Shown here piece by piece: positions 25,775-34,183 of a DNA stretch of 44,271 bases (position 1 is its first letter; every line of letters begins with the position of its first letter). The notes below the pieces were generated by a model, which was given only the letters and a program-made list of their open reading frames with translations, did no database searches and had not been told where the DNA came from. The DNA comes from a virus, in the IMG/VR virus record IMGVR_UViG_3300031787_000236, positions 1 through 44,271 of that record. One strand, 5' to 3'. The position numbers and the translations under genes were made by a program.

Positions 25775-26205
25775 AAAAACTATTACTAGTATTACTTGCC
25801 GTGCCTATGATGGCAATGGCACAAAAAACTCCGCAAGGTGTAACCTATGATGCTCAGATTGTCCGTGTAAGTGATGGCGATACTGTGGTCATAGCGGCTC
25901 CCTTTTTACCGGCACCACTTAAGCCAGAACTTGCCGTGCGAATATTCGGCGTGGATACTCCCGAAAAAGGACTTCGTGGTCAATGTGAATCAGAAAAACA
26001 ACGAGGTGAAGCCGCTTCTCAATTTACAAAAGCCGCCATTACCAAATCTACCAAGCGTCAAGTTGTGTTGTATGGCTGGGATAAATTTGGTGGCCGTGTC
26101 TTGGGTGATATCATTTTAGATGGTCAATCACTACGCACAGGTTTAATTAAAAATGGTTTTGCTCGTGAGTATTTTGGCGATGCAAAGCAATCATGGTGTA
26201 ACTAA
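25771..26205 (+). CDS. secreted SNase-like (thermonuclease) protein
   Basis: A 144-residue staphylococcal-nuclease-like enzyme with an N-terminal signal peptide (MKKLLLVLLAVPMMAMAQ). Catalytic-site blocks are QIVRVSDGDTV, RIFGVDTPEKG (Arg and Asp-Thr-x-Glu of the active site) and KFGGRVLGDI, with the second catalytic Arg. The family hydrolyses DNA and RNA using calcium. It would act in the periplasm or outside the cell. Its ATGA coupling to the o-spanin gene places it in the lysis cassette. Confidence 0.88.
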   Translation: MKKLLLVLLAVPMMAMAQKTPQGVTYDAQIVRVSDGDTVVIAAPFLPAPLKPELAVRIFGVDTPEKGLRGQCESEKQRGEAASQFTKAAITKSTKRQVVLYGWDKFGGRVLGDIILDGQSLRTGLIKNGFAREYFGDAKQSWCN

Positions 26206-26561
26206 TGAAAAAACTTCTAATCCTTTTGTGCATGATACCTAATCTTGTATTTGCTCAAGAGGTAATAAATGAATCTCGCACGGTCTCTTGTGTGAACAAA
26301 GAAAACATATACAAGCTTTTAGGTGAGTTTGATGAAGTTCCGTTTATTCGTGCATTGAATTCTCCTGTGCTAGGTGTTCCAATTTTTAACCCACTTGTAA
26401 TTTTTGTAAATCAAAAAACAGGATCGTTTACGGTTGCGGAAAAAGTAGAAGAACAAAAGTATTGTATATTGGCGGTAGGTGTTAGTTTTGAACCCATGCC
26501 AGCAGAAGCACTAAAAGAATATAATAAATTTCGTGAGAAAGAAAATAAAAAGAAATTATGA
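26205..26561 (+). CDS. exported small protein of unknown function
   Basis: A 118-residue protein with a clear signal peptide (MKKLLILLCMIPNLVFAQ) nearly identical in design to that of the preceding nuclease. The mature part is about 100 residues, with two Cys (SCVNKEN and KYCILAV), which could form a disulfide in the periplasm, and a Lys-rich C-terminus. No family is recognised. TAATG and ATGA coupling tie it to the lysis cassette. Confidence 0.7.
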   Translation: MKKLLILLCMIPNLVFAQEVINESRTVSCVNKENIYKLLGEFDEVPFIRALNSPVLGVPIFNPLVIFVNQKTGSFTVAEKVEEQKYCILAVGVSFEPMPAEALKEYNKFREKENKKKL

Positions 26562-26962
26562 AAAGAATACTTATAGTTCTATTTGCGTTTAGTTTGTCTG
26601 GTTGTGCCTTGTTTGATGCCTATTTTATGGCCAAATATGATACGACCGAATACGCTTTAGTGAATGAAATTAAAACAAAGGCACAGATAGCGGAAGAAAA
26701 CTGTGGCAACCATCTGTTAGTTGTTACACAGGTAAATGAATTGTATATTAAATCGTTAGAGTTCAAAAACTTTACGATGCACATACCAAGAAACAAAGAT
26801 GCAAATAATATGTCAACCAAGTTATTGACATTAACAAAAGACACAAGAGATTATTTTAACAAAGCAGAAAAGATTTCACCAATTTTCTGTAAAACAAAGT
26901 TACAGCAAGTAATTAATTCAGCAGATACCATTCAACATGTTTTAGGGAGCAAACCAAGATGA
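26558..26962 (+). CDS. lipoprotein of unknown function
   Basis: A 134-residue protein with a lipobox: MKRILIVLFAFSLSGC, with Cys16 as the likely lipidation site. The mature part is helical and lysine-rich, contains further Cys residues, and shows no recognised domain. It is the second lipoprotein of the cassette after Rz1, suggesting action at the outer membrane or periplasm. The start overlaps the previous stop by ATGA. Confidence 0.7.
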   Translation: MKRILIVLFAFSLSGCALFDAYFMAKYDTTEYALVNEIKTKAQIAEENCGNHLLVVTQVNELYIKSLEFKNFTMHIPRNKDANNMSTKLLTLTKDTRDYFNKAEKISPIFCKTKLQQVINSADTIQHVLGSKPR

Positions 26963-27165
26963 CACCAGAATTATTAAATAGCTACATCATTGAGTATAAT
27001 AAGGCTCTAGAACAAGGCCAAATCAGTAAAGAAGAATATGTAGAATTGTTAAAAGGTATTAATATTATGGAAGGTATTGCTGACGATGCTGAAGGATTGG
27101 CATTGAAAGAGCAATTAAATGTAATCATCAACGCTGCTATTAGTGCGGCTTCTTTAATGGCATAG
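26959..27165 (+). CDS. small helical protein in lysis cassette
   Basis: A 68-residue acidic protein, probably all helical, with no signal peptide and a mildly hydrophobic C-terminus (LNVIINAAISAASLMA). It follows the lipoprotein by ATGA overlap. Function unknown. The Ala-rich hydrophobic C-terminal helix might associate with the membrane. Confidence 0.6.
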   Translation: MTPELLNSYIIEYNKALEQGQISKEEYVELLKGINIMEGIADDAEGLALKEQLNVIINAAISAASLMA

Positions 27166-27174
27166 GAGAAAAAT

Positions 27175-27288
27175 ATGTTAGATACACTATTTTGGATCGC
27201 AGTAGGAGCATTTGTAGGCTGGCATTTTCCAGAACCTTTTTGGGCTAAAGCAATCAAAGCTAAAGTTTTAGGGATGTTTAAAAAATAA
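27175..27288 (+). CDS. 37-residue single-TM protein
   Basis: A very short gene with ATG 27175 preceded by AGGAGAA, ending in TAATG coupling to the endolysin gene. The product starts MLDTLFWIAVGAFVGWHFPEP and ends in a basic helix, so it has one transmembrane segment and a Lys-rich tail. Similar tiny proteins with a GAF(I/V)GW(N/H)FP motif sit beside lysis genes in T4-like marine phages as I remember. Role could be holin-related but is not shown. Confidence 0.7.
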   Translation: MLDTLFWIAVGAFVGWHFPEPFWAKAIKAKVLGMFKK

Positions 27289-27914
27289 TGGATTTAACAC
27301 TAGAACAACTCAAGCAATTACTGCCAAAGAATCCATACATTGGCCAATGGCACGGTGCATTGGCACAATTGTTGCCTGACTATGGCATTGATACACCACA
27401 ACGTATTGCAGCCTTTATAGCACAATGCGCTCACGAATCTGGTAATTTTGTATTTCTCAAAGAGAATCTAAATTACAAAGCTGCAACACTACGCAAACTA
27501 TTTGCTAAGTATTTTCCAACAGATGAACTGGCGAATGAGTATGCAAACAAACCAAATAAACAAGAAGCAATTGCAAATCGTATCTATGCTAATCGCATGG
27601 GTAATGGCGATGAGGCATCTGGTGATGGTTTTCGTTATTGTGGTCGTGGTTTAATTCAATTGACAGGTAAAGAAAACTATTCTTGGTTTGCTGCCTCAAT
27701 TGAAATACCTGTTGAACAAGCATCTGAATATCTACAAACATTTGAAGGTGCAGCTCAATCTGCTTGCTGGTTTTGGGAAACAAACAATCTAAACCAATGG
27801 GCGGACAAAGGCGACATACTCACATTAACAAAGCGTATCAATGGTGGTACCATTGGACTTGAAGATAGAATTAAACATTATGAACACGCACTTCATGTAT
27901 TAGGAGTTCATTAA
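27288..27914 (+). CDS. GH19-family endolysin (chitinase/lysozyme-like)
   Basis: A 208-residue peptidoglycan-degrading enzyme of glycoside hydrolase family 19. QCAHESGNF has the catalytic Glu (E50) and GRGLIQLTGKENY (about 120-132) is the substrate-binding block conserved in the family. A C-terminal NGGTIGLEDR segment also matches. There is no signal peptide, so release needs a holin. It sits centrally in the lysis cassette, downstream of the spanin genes. Confidence 0.93.
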   Translation: MDLTLEQLKQLLPKNPYIGQWHGALAQLLPDYGIDTPQRIAAFIAQCAHESGNFVFLKENLNYKAATLRKLFAKYFPTDELANEYANKPNKQEAIANRIYANRMGNGDEASGDGFRYCGRGLIQLTGKENYSWFAASIEIPVEQASEYLQTFEGAAQSACWFWETNNLNQWADKGDILTLTKRINGGTIGLEDRIKHYEHALHVLGVH

Positions 27915-28186
27915 TGAATGATAAAAAGTTAATGAAATGGATATTGTTCATATTATTATTACCATTGACATTGGCTTATTTTAGTGGCGACCGTTTTCGT
28001 TATCCTTGCCAAGACCCATCGAATTGGGATAAAGATATATGCAAACTACCATATTGTGACGTAACAAGAACTTGTCCAGAACACATATTCAAAGGTCAAA
28101 ATGACCCACGATTGGGACCAGGAGGTAATAAACCTCTTGCACAAAATACACCGACCGTACCAGTAACAGGAGCGAATTGCAAATGA
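27914..28186 (+). CDS. single-TM protein with Cys-rich periplasmic domain
   Basis: A 90-residue protein with one N-terminal hydrophobic segment (WILFILLLPLTLAYF) preceded by basic residues, so N-in/C-out. The outside part has Cys residues in RYPCQDPSNWDKDICKLPYCDVTRTCPEHIF, suggesting disulfides. A Pro/Thr-rich tail follows. A similar protein accompanies lysis genes in related phages by memory. Function unknown; the position suggests a lysis or envelope role. Confidence 0.7.
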   Translation: MNDKKLMKWILFILLLPLTLAYFSGDRFRYPCQDPSNWDKDICKLPYCDVTRTCPEHIFKGQNDPRLGPGGNKPLAQNTPTVPVTGANCK

Positions 28187-28659
28187 ATTTAAATATTTTT
28201 AATAAAGAAGAAAAACAACCTGATAGTTTCATGTATACCGAAGAGCAGTTAATGGCTCGCTTGAAGTTTTTTATTGGTATCTGTTTATCACTTACATTGT
28301 TTGGTATTGTGTTTGTGGTGTTATACTCACTAATTTTTGTTACACAACCACTCAATGCTATTTCACCAATTGATCAAAAGTTCTTTGAATTGATTATACC
28401 TATCGCCACATTTTTAACAGGTACATTGTCTGGCATTATGTTGGCTGGTGGTGATAAAGATGCACAAAAGAGAGCATTGGAGTTGGCCAATAGAACAACA
28501 ACAGTATCGCCTGCACCAACAACACCATCTACACCAAGTTTTGGTGCAACAACACCTACTTTTGCATCGGCACCTGCACCATCTCCATTTGCACCAGCAG
28601 TTGTAACAGGATTTGGTGGCAAAGCTGCACCAGTTCAACCACCTCAGCCGGAGTTATAA
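28183..28659 (+). CDS. two-TM protein with Pro/Ala/Thr-rich tail
   Basis: A 158-residue protein; ATG 28183 overlaps the previous stop. It opens with a MYTEEQLMARLKFF segment after a charged N-terminus, then one hydrophobic segment (IGICLSLTLFGIVFVVLYSLIFV) and another (LIIPIATFLTGTLSGIMLAGG). The last 55 residues are low-complexity Pro/Ala/Thr. It is a conserved type in T4-like marine phages by recollection. It could be a holin or a membrane anchor; no direct evidence. Confidence 0.7.
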   Translation: MNLNIFNKEEKQPDSFMYTEEQLMARLKFFIGICLSLTLFGIVFVVLYSLIFVTQPLNAISPIDQKFFELIIPIATFLTGTLSGIMLAGGDKDAQKRALELANRTTTVSPAPTTPSTPSFGATTPTFASAPAPSPFAPAVVTGFGGKAAPVQPPQPEL

Positions 28660-28660
28660 A

Positions 28661-28885
28661 ATGAATTGGTTGAACAGCATGCTATCCGATGGACAAAATA
28701 GTTCAGTCAGTAGCAAAAGAGTTATAACATTTTTGGCATTTCTAGTATGTGGCTTTGCACTTGTTGCTGACATATATGGATATAAAGTAACTCCATCACT
28801 ATTTGATTCGATGATATATTTGGTAATTGCAGGATTAGGCTTTACCGCCTCAGAAAAATTTGCTAAAAAGGAAGAACAAAAATGA
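28661..28885 (+). CDS. two-TM small protein, candidate holin
   Basis: A 74-residue protein starting MNWLNSMLSDGQNSSVSSKR. The start is at ATG 28661, two bases after the preceding stop codon. Two hydrophobic segments (VITFLAFLVCGFALVADIYG and LFDSMIYLVIAGLGFTASEKF) fill the rest, followed by a Lys-rich tail. The size, two-TM layout and basic end fit a class II-like holin, and it is encoded next to an endolysin that lacks a signal peptide. Alternative candidates are the neighbouring small membrane proteins. Confidence 0.5.
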   Translation: MNWLNSMLSDGQNSSVSSKRVITFLAFLVCGFALVADIYGYKVTPSLFDSMIYLVIAGLGFTASEKFAKKEEQK

Positions 28886-29073
28886 AAAAGTTTTTAATTG
28901 CACTCAATCTCGTGGTCTGGTCTTTTGTTGGTTATCAAGTTGCTTATGCAGCAGAAACAAAGAAAGCCTGTGTAATGCAAAAAGACCAAAAAACTGGTAA
29001 AGAAAAAGAAGTTTGCAAAGAAATTAAAGTGCATAAGAAGTTAGAAGGCACCGCAGTTCCAGAGAAAAAATAA
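28882..29073 (+). CDS. small exported protein
   Basis: A 63-residue protein with a signal peptide (MKKFLIALNLVVWSFVGYQVAYA) and a short, highly charged mature part containing two Cys residues in ACVMQKDQKTGKEKEVCKE. A disulfide would form a small loop in the periplasm. It is ATGA-coupled to the candidate holin. No homologous function known. Confidence 0.65.
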   Translation: MKKFLIALNLVVWSFVGYQVAYAAETKKACVMQKDQKTGKEKEVCKEIKVHKKLEGTAVPEKK

Positions 29074-29496
29074 ATGGCAGAGTTTGACGATACCGATATC
29101 AAGGTCGACATTGGTGTTTTAAAAACACAAGTATTGACTTTATCTGCTCTTTGTAATAAAATGGATCAGGTCATAGAAAAACTGGTGGATCAACATGACC
29201 GCCACATTGCAAAGGTATATACGGATATGGATAATCGCAGGCTCGAAACGGAAGCCGATATTAAAGAGATTCATCAACGAATTGATACCGTTTTAGATAA
29301 AATGGAAACCTCCAATAAAGAAATTATGGAAGAATTCAAATCTCTCCGTAAAGATATGAATGACCATAACAAACAAGAGAAAGATGCTCTTGATGCTTTA
29401 CTAAAATGGAAGTGGATGCTTGCCGGTGGTATTATTGCTATCTCGTGGTTGATATCTCACGTTAATCCTGATACAATAAGCAAGTTTATTAAATAA
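29074..29496 (+). CDS. coiled-coil protein with C-terminal TM
   Basis: A 140-residue protein with long helical coiled-coil segments (DHNKQEKDALDALLKWKWM and upstream heptads) and a single hydrophobic segment near the C-terminus (WMLAGGIIAISWLISHV). The arrangement resembles XhlA-type phage membrane proteins associated with lysis. It ends the lysis cassette; a 17-base gap then leads to the primase gene. Confidence 0.65.
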   Translation: MAEFDDTDIKVDIGVLKTQVLTLSALCNKMDQVIEKLVDQHDRHIAKVYTDMDNRRLETEADIKEIHQRIDTVLDKMETSNKEIMEEFKSLRKDMNDHNKQEKDALDALLKWKWMLAGGIIAISWLISHVNPDTISKFIK

Positions 29497-29513
29497 TTGA
29501 TTGGTTTTATATT

Positions 29514-30527
29514 ATGAGTGTTTTTATTGACAGGAGCTTCCTGTTACAAGTATCGCCTAAATTACAAAGGTTTGCCAAGAAGAAGGATGACCTTTATAAT
29601 TTCAGGTGTCCGCTTTGTGGCGACTCACAAAAGAATAAATTAAAATCTCGTGGTTATGTTTATCGCAAAAAAAATGATTACTTTTATATGTGTCATAATT
29701 GTGGTGTATCAACTACTTTTTATAATTTTTTAAAACAGGTGGACGATACACTTCTCAAAGAGTATCAGTTAGAAAGATATAAAAATGGAGAAACCGGAAA
29801 CAACAACTACCCCAAGCCGGATTTTGATGAGTATAAACAAGAGGCACCAAAGTTTAAGAAAGCCTTGGAACTTCCATCAATCGAATCGTTACCAGAAGCA
29901 CATTTTGCTAAGAACTATGTTCATCAAAGAAGGATTCCAGAGACCTTTTATTCGCAATTATACTTTGCGGAAGATTTCGCAGCCTTCATACAAAATCTCG
30001 GGATTGAAAAAGAGGGACTTCACAAAAACGACCAACGCCTCGTTATTCCGTTCTACGACAAAGAAAAGAACCTTGTCGCAATACAGGGGAGAGCGCTAGG
30101 AGAATCCAAGCTAAGATACATAACTTTAAAGCTACACGATGATAATAAAAAAGTATTTGGGCTTGACAAAATCAATGAAGAAGAATTAATATATGTACTT
30201 GAGGGGCCTATTGATTCAATGTTTTTAGAGAATGCAGTGGCAACAGCAGACTCTAATTTGGAATCGATTACCGATGTATTGGACAAGTCCAAGGTGGTTT
30301 TGGTGTTCGACAATGAGCCACGTAACAAAGAAATTGTTTCTAAGATGGAACACGCCATAGATAACCATTTTAATGTTGTTATATGGCCTGAAATGATTGA
30401 AGAAAAGGATATTAATGATATGGTGTTATCTGGTTTTTCGCCAGATGAAATCCAAGATATTATAAGTAAAAATACCTTTGTAAATCTTAGAGCAAAGATG
30501 GAATTCGTGAGTTGGAAAAAAACATAA
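29514..30527 (+). CDS. 61: DNA primase gp61
   Basis: Primase of the T4-type primosome, partner of the gp41 helicase. An N-terminal zinc-binding domain uses C32-x2-C35 and C60-x2-C63. A TOPRIM domain follows with LEGPIDSMF (about 229) and VFDNEP (about 265), whose acidic residues bind metal. The length, 337 residues, matches T4 gp61 (342). The last 15 bases include the TAATG junction to thyX. It is separated from gp41 by more than 23 kb here, unlike the closer spacing in T4. Confidence 0.95.
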   Translation: MSVFIDRSFLLQVSPKLQRFAKKKDDLYNFRCPLCGDSQKNKLKSRGYVYRKKNDYFYMCHNCGVSTTFYNFLKQVDDTLLKEYQLERYKNGETGNNNYPKPDFDEYKQEAPKFKKALELPSIESLPEAHFAKNYVHQRRIPETFYSQLYFAEDFAAFIQNLGIEKEGLHKNDQRLVIPFYDKEKNLVAIQGRALGESKLRYITLKLHDDNKKVFGLDKINEEELIYVLEGPIDSMFLENAVATADSNLESITDVLDKSKVVLVFDNEPRNKEIVSKMEHAIDNHFNVVIWPEMIEEKDINDMVLSGFSPDEIQDIISKNTFVNLRAKMEFVSWKKT

Positions 30528-31171
30528 TGAATGTAAAATTAATATCATACACACAAGGAACAGATGGTAAAAACTTATTAGAGCAAGTAGCATATGCCGC
30601 TAGAGTTTCAAACCCATCAAATCAAGATAATAACGACACCGCTGAAAAGTTAGTCCGTTATTTGATTAAGCATCAACACTGGTCACCACTTGAAATGGTG
30701 AATGTTTGTTTAGAAATTGAAACTACAAGAGATATAGCAAGACAAATACTACGACATCGTTCCTTTTCATTCCAAGAGTTTTCTCAAAGATATGCAGTAG
30801 CAGATTTAGGCTTTGAATTTAAAGAAGCCAGATTACAAGACGAAAAAAATCGGCAGAATAGTATTGAAACAGATAACATTGGTTTGAAGTTGAATTGGGA
30901 AACACAACAAGATTATGTTATAGTAGCAGCAGAAAGAGCATATCGTTGGGCTATTGAACATGGTATTGCAAAAGAACAGGCCCGATCTGTATTGCCTGAA
31001 GGTATTACCGTTTCAAAGTTGTATATGAATGGAACTATGCGGTCTTGGGTTCACTATATACAACTACGAAGCGGAAAGGAAACACAAAAAGAACATCGTG
31101 AAATCGCTTTGGCTTGTGCTGATGCAATTGAACCGATTTTTCCCATGATTAAAGAATTTATAACACAATAA
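30527..31171 (+). CDS. thyX: flavin-dependent thymidylate synthase ThyX
   Basis: Makes dTMP from dUMP with FAD and folate. The ThyX signature RHR-x7-S is seen in RHRSFSFQEFS, followed by QRYA. A C-terminal SKLYMNGTMRSWVHYIQLR block lines the active site. The length, 214 residues, is usual. ATG 30527 overlaps the gp61 stop by TAATG. It sits with nrdA and nrdB in a deoxynucleotide operon, the common arrangement in T4-like marine phages. T4 itself uses a ThyA-type enzyme (td). Confidence 0.95.
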   Translation: MNVKLISYTQGTDGKNLLEQVAYAARVSNPSNQDNNDTAEKLVRYLIKHQHWSPLEMVNVCLEIETTRDIARQILRHRSFSFQEFSQRYAVADLGFEFKEARLQDEKNRQNSIETDNIGLKLNWETQQDYVIVAAERAYRWAIEHGIAKEQARSVLPEGITVSKLYMNGTMRSWVHYIQLRSGKETQKEHREIALACADAIEPIFPMIKEFITQ

Positions 31172-31188
31172 TAAGGTAAGGCGAATAC

Positions 31189-32979
31189 ATGGAATACCTA
31201 GGCATCAGTATAGATTTAGAAAAAGATAAATTATTTGACGAACTTGGAATTAAAAGACTTAAAGAAAGTTACATGAAAGAAGATGAAGAATCACCACAAC
31301 ATAGATTCGCATTCGTATCAAAATCGTTTAGTTCCAATCCGGAACACGCACAGAGATTATACAACTACTCTAGCAAACATTGGTTGTCTTATTCTACTCC
31401 CATTCTTTCTTTTGGTCGTTCTAAGCGTGGGATGCCTATATCATGTTTCCTTAACTATATTGAAGATACTGCGGAGGGACTAGTTGATAATCTATCAGAA
31501 ACTAATTGGCTTTCTATGCTCGGGGGTGGTGTTGGTATTGGCTTTGGTATTCGTTCAGCAGACGATAAATCTACTGGTGTCATGCCTCACCTCAAAATCT
31601 ATGACGCCAGTTCTTTGGCATACAGGCAAGGTCGCACTCGCAGGGGCAGCTATGCTGCTTATCTCAATATCTCTCATCCAGATATTATCTCTTTCTTAGA
31701 GATGCGAAAGCCGACAGGCGATCCCAATGTTCGTTGTTTAAATTTACATCACGGTATTAATATCACCGATGACTTCATGCACATCATCGAAACGTGTATG
31801 TTGGATCCTGAAGCAAAAGATGATTGGGAATTAAAAGATCCACATTCAGGCGAAGTAAGAGAGGTTGTATCTGCAAAAGAACTTTGGCAGAAAATTCTAG
31901 AGCTTCGTATGATGACAGGTGAACCATACATTCACTATATCGATACAAGCAATCGTGAGATGCCACAGTTTCTCAAAGACAAAGGTTTAAGGATTCATCA
32001 ATCAAATCTTTGCTCTGAAATTATTCTACCCACAAATGAAGAGCGAACAGCTGTATGTTGTTTATCTTCTTTAAACTTGGAGAACTACGATGAATGGAAG
32101 TCTGAACCATTATTTCTTAAGGACGTTGCCGAAATGCTTGATAACGTCCTCAATTACTTCATCGCTAATGCTCCTGATGCTATTGCTCGTGCAAAGTTTA
32201 GTGCCGAGCGAGAGCGTTCTATTGGCATCGGTGCTCTTGGGTTCCATGCTTATCTACAGCGCAATGGCATTGCTTTTGAAGGAGTAATGGCCAAAGTTGC
32301 AAACAATAAAATATTTAAACATATTAGAGAAGGATTAAATAATGCAAATCTCGAATTGGGTACAGAACGTGGCTCTCCTCCTGATTGTGTTGGCACCGGT
32401 CTACGGTTCTCTCATATTATGGCTATTGCCCCAAATGCATCAAGCTCTATTATTATGGGCAACACCAGTCCTAGTATTGAGCCATATCGTGCTAATGCTT
32501 ACAGACAAGACACCTTATCAGGAGCATATCTAAACAAGAATCGTTGGTTGAATGAATTGATTATTAAACTATCACAGGATAAACCAGAAGATTGGTATAA
32601 TGATGTTTGGTCATCTATTATTGCTAATGATGGTTCTGTTCAACATTTAGAATGGATGTCTGACCATGATAAAGATGTATTTAAAACATCCATGGAAATT
32701 GACCAACGTTGGGTGATTGAATTGGCTTCTGATAGACAACAATATATTGACCAAGCACAGTCACTTAATTTGTTCTTTAGACCAGATGTTAATTTGAAGT
32801 ATCTCCATGCTTGTCATTTTCTTGCATGGAAAAAAGGATTGAAAACTCTATACTATTGTCGTTCTGAGAAAATTGGTAAAGCAGACAAAGTTGCCAAAAA
32901 AATTGAAAGAGAAGTGATTAAAGAATTAGATATGAGCGCTATTGCTCAAGGCAACGAATGTTTGGCTTGCGAAGGCTAA
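31189..32979 (+). CDS. nrdA: ribonucleotide reductase large subunit NrdA (class I)
   Basis: Catalytic subunit of aerobic class I ribonucleotide reductase. The active-site NLCSE motif is at residues 273-277, the redox Cys pair comprises C86 (MPISCFLN) and the AVCC Cys (about 290-291), and the radical-transfer Tyr pair is LYYCRS (555-556). The C-terminal CLACEG supplies the reducible CxxC. At 596 residues it is about 150 shorter than E. coli NrdA at the N-terminus and so lacks the ATP-cone activity domain. Start ATG 31189 has only a weak AAGG-type site. Confidence 0.95.
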   Translation: MEYLGISIDLEKDKLFDELGIKRLKESYMKEDEESPQHRFAFVSKSFSSNPEHAQRLYNYSSKHWLSYSTPILSFGRSKRGMPISCFLNYIEDTAEGLVDNLSETNWLSMLGGGVGIGFGIRSADDKSTGVMPHLKIYDASSLAYRQGRTRRGSYAAYLNISHPDIISFLEMRKPTGDPNVRCLNLHHGINITDDFMHIIETCMLDPEAKDDWELKDPHSGEVREVVSAKELWQKILELRMMTGEPYIHYIDTSNREMPQFLKDKGLRIHQSNLCSEIILPTNEERTAVCCLSSLNLENYDEWKSEPLFLKDVAEMLDNVLNYFIANAPDAIARAKFSAERERSIGIGALGFHAYLQRNGIAFEGVMAKVANNKIFKHIREGLNNANLELGTERGSPPDCVGTGLRFSHIMAIAPNASSSIIMGNTSPSIEPYRANAYRQDTLSGAYLNKNRWLNELIIKLSQDKPEDWYNDVWSSIIANDGSVQHLEWMSDHDKDVFKTSMEIDQRWVIELASDRQQYIDQAQSLNLFFRPDVNLKYLHACHFLAWKKGLKTLYYCRSEKIGKADKVAKKIEREVIKELDMSAIAQGNECLACEG

Positions 32980-32998
32980 TTTTTAAAGGAAAACAATA

Positions 32999-33985
32999 AT
33001 GATAAAAAAAATAGAATCAAATCTTTCGGAAGAGCGCAACTATTTCAAACCTTTTAATTATCCTTGGGCATATGAAGCTTGGTTGAAACATGAGCAATCT
33101 CATTGGTTGCACACCGAAGTTCCTATGTCAGAGGATGTAAAAGATTGGAAGAAAAAATTAACTAAAGAAGAAAAAACATTCCTAACACAAATCTTCCGTT
33201 TCTTTACACAAGGTGATATTGATGTGGCTGGTGGTTATGTTAAGAACTATCTGCCATACTTTCCACAACCAGAGATTCGCATGATGCTCACAGGATTCGC
33301 TGCCCGAGAATCATTACATATTGCCGCCTACTCACATCTTATCGAAACATTAGGTCTACCTGAAACCACTTACAATGAGTTCCTAGAGTATGAAGCAATG
33401 AGAGAGAAACATGACTATGTTATGGATATCTCCAGTAAGAATACCACTAGAGAGAATACCGCAACACATATTGCCGTGTTCTCAGCCTTTACCGAGGGTA
33501 TGCAACTATTCAGTTCATTCATTATGTTATTGAATTTTGCTCGCCAAGGTAAAATGAAAGGTATGGGTCAGATTATCACATGGTCGATTGTTGATGAAAC
33601 TCAACACGCAGAGTCTATGGTTAAATTGTTTAGAACATACATAGAAGAAAATCGTGAGATTTGGAATGATGATCTCAAAGGAAAAATATACACGATTGCA
33701 GAAAGAATGGTTCAACTAGAAGATAAGTTTATTGACCTTGCATTTGGTGTAAATGAAATGGAAGGTTTATCTTCAGAAGATGTTAAGAAGTATATTCGTT
33801 ATATTGCAGACCGCCGCCTAATTTCTTTAGGACTCAAAGGTGTGTTTAAAGTGAAAAAGAATCCTCTACCGTGGGTGGAAGAAATGATTAACGCACCAAC
33901 ACATACTAATTTCTTTGAGAATCGTGCTACTGATTACGCAAAAGGAGCTTTATCAGGAAATTGGGGTGATGTGTGGGCTCATTAA
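32999..33985 (+). CDS. nrdB: ribonucleotide reductase small subunit NrdB
   Basis: Radical-generating subunit partnering NrdA. Di-iron ligands are visible as an Asp in GDIDVAGG (73-75), E104 and H107 (RESLHIAAY), E166 (FTEGMQ), and E200/H203 (DETQH). Y111, four residues after H107, is in the position of the radical Tyr122 of E. coli R2. The C-terminal tail NWGDVWAH is short and suited to docking on NrdA. Start ATG 32999 follows AAAGGAAAA. The length, 328 residues, is slightly short of E. coli R2. Confidence 0.95.
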   Translation: MIKKIESNLSEERNYFKPFNYPWAYEAWLKHEQSHWLHTEVPMSEDVKDWKKKLTKEEKTFLTQIFRFFTQGDIDVAGGYVKNYLPYFPQPEIRMMLTGFAARESLHIAAYSHLIETLGLPETTYNEFLEYEAMREKHDYVMDISSKNTTRENTATHIAVFSAFTEGMQLFSSFIMLLNFARQGKMKGMGQIITWSIVDETQHAESMVKLFRTYIEENREIWNDDLKGKIYTIAERMVQLEDKFIDLAFGVNEMEGLSSEDVKKYIRYIADRRLISLGLKGVFKVKKNPLPWVEEMINAPTHTNFFENRATDYAKGALSGNWGDVWAH

Positions 33986-33994
33986 GGAAATCAA

Positions 33995-34183
33995 ATGACA
34001 AACAAATCATTATCAGGCGACTGCCTGAATTGTGAATCAACTTATAGTGTATCATATATGGAAGAAATGGTTTCACAAGAACTGCCAGAGTATTGCCCAT
34101 TTTGCGGTGAACAAATCGAAGAATTATCCGAGGACTATATAGAGGATGATGACAATGATTTGGATACTAAGGAATGGGACTAA
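33995..34183 (+). CDS. small zinc-ribbon protein
   Basis: A 62-residue acidic protein with CLNC (Cys-x2-Cys) near residue 10 and CPFCG (Cys-x2-Cys) near residue 35, forming a zinc ribbon. The last 20 residues are almost all Asp/Glu. Such proteins lie beside nrd genes in related phages. It may bind nucleic acid or a protein partner; no function is known. Confidence 0.75.
   Translation: MTNKSLSGDCLNCESTYSVSYMEEMVSQELPEYCPFCGEQIEELSEDYIEDDDNDLDTKEWD

Noticed and set aside
28374-28638. Minus-strand ORFs, one extremely Cys/Trp-rich.
   Set aside because: They are the reverse complement of a Pro/Ala/Thr-rich tail coded by repeated CCA, GCA and ACA triplets in the + strand gene.
31283-32533. Several 60-71 codon ORFs inside nrdA.
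   Set aside because: They are hydrophobic shadows in other frames of a highly conserved enzyme gene, without ribosome sites.
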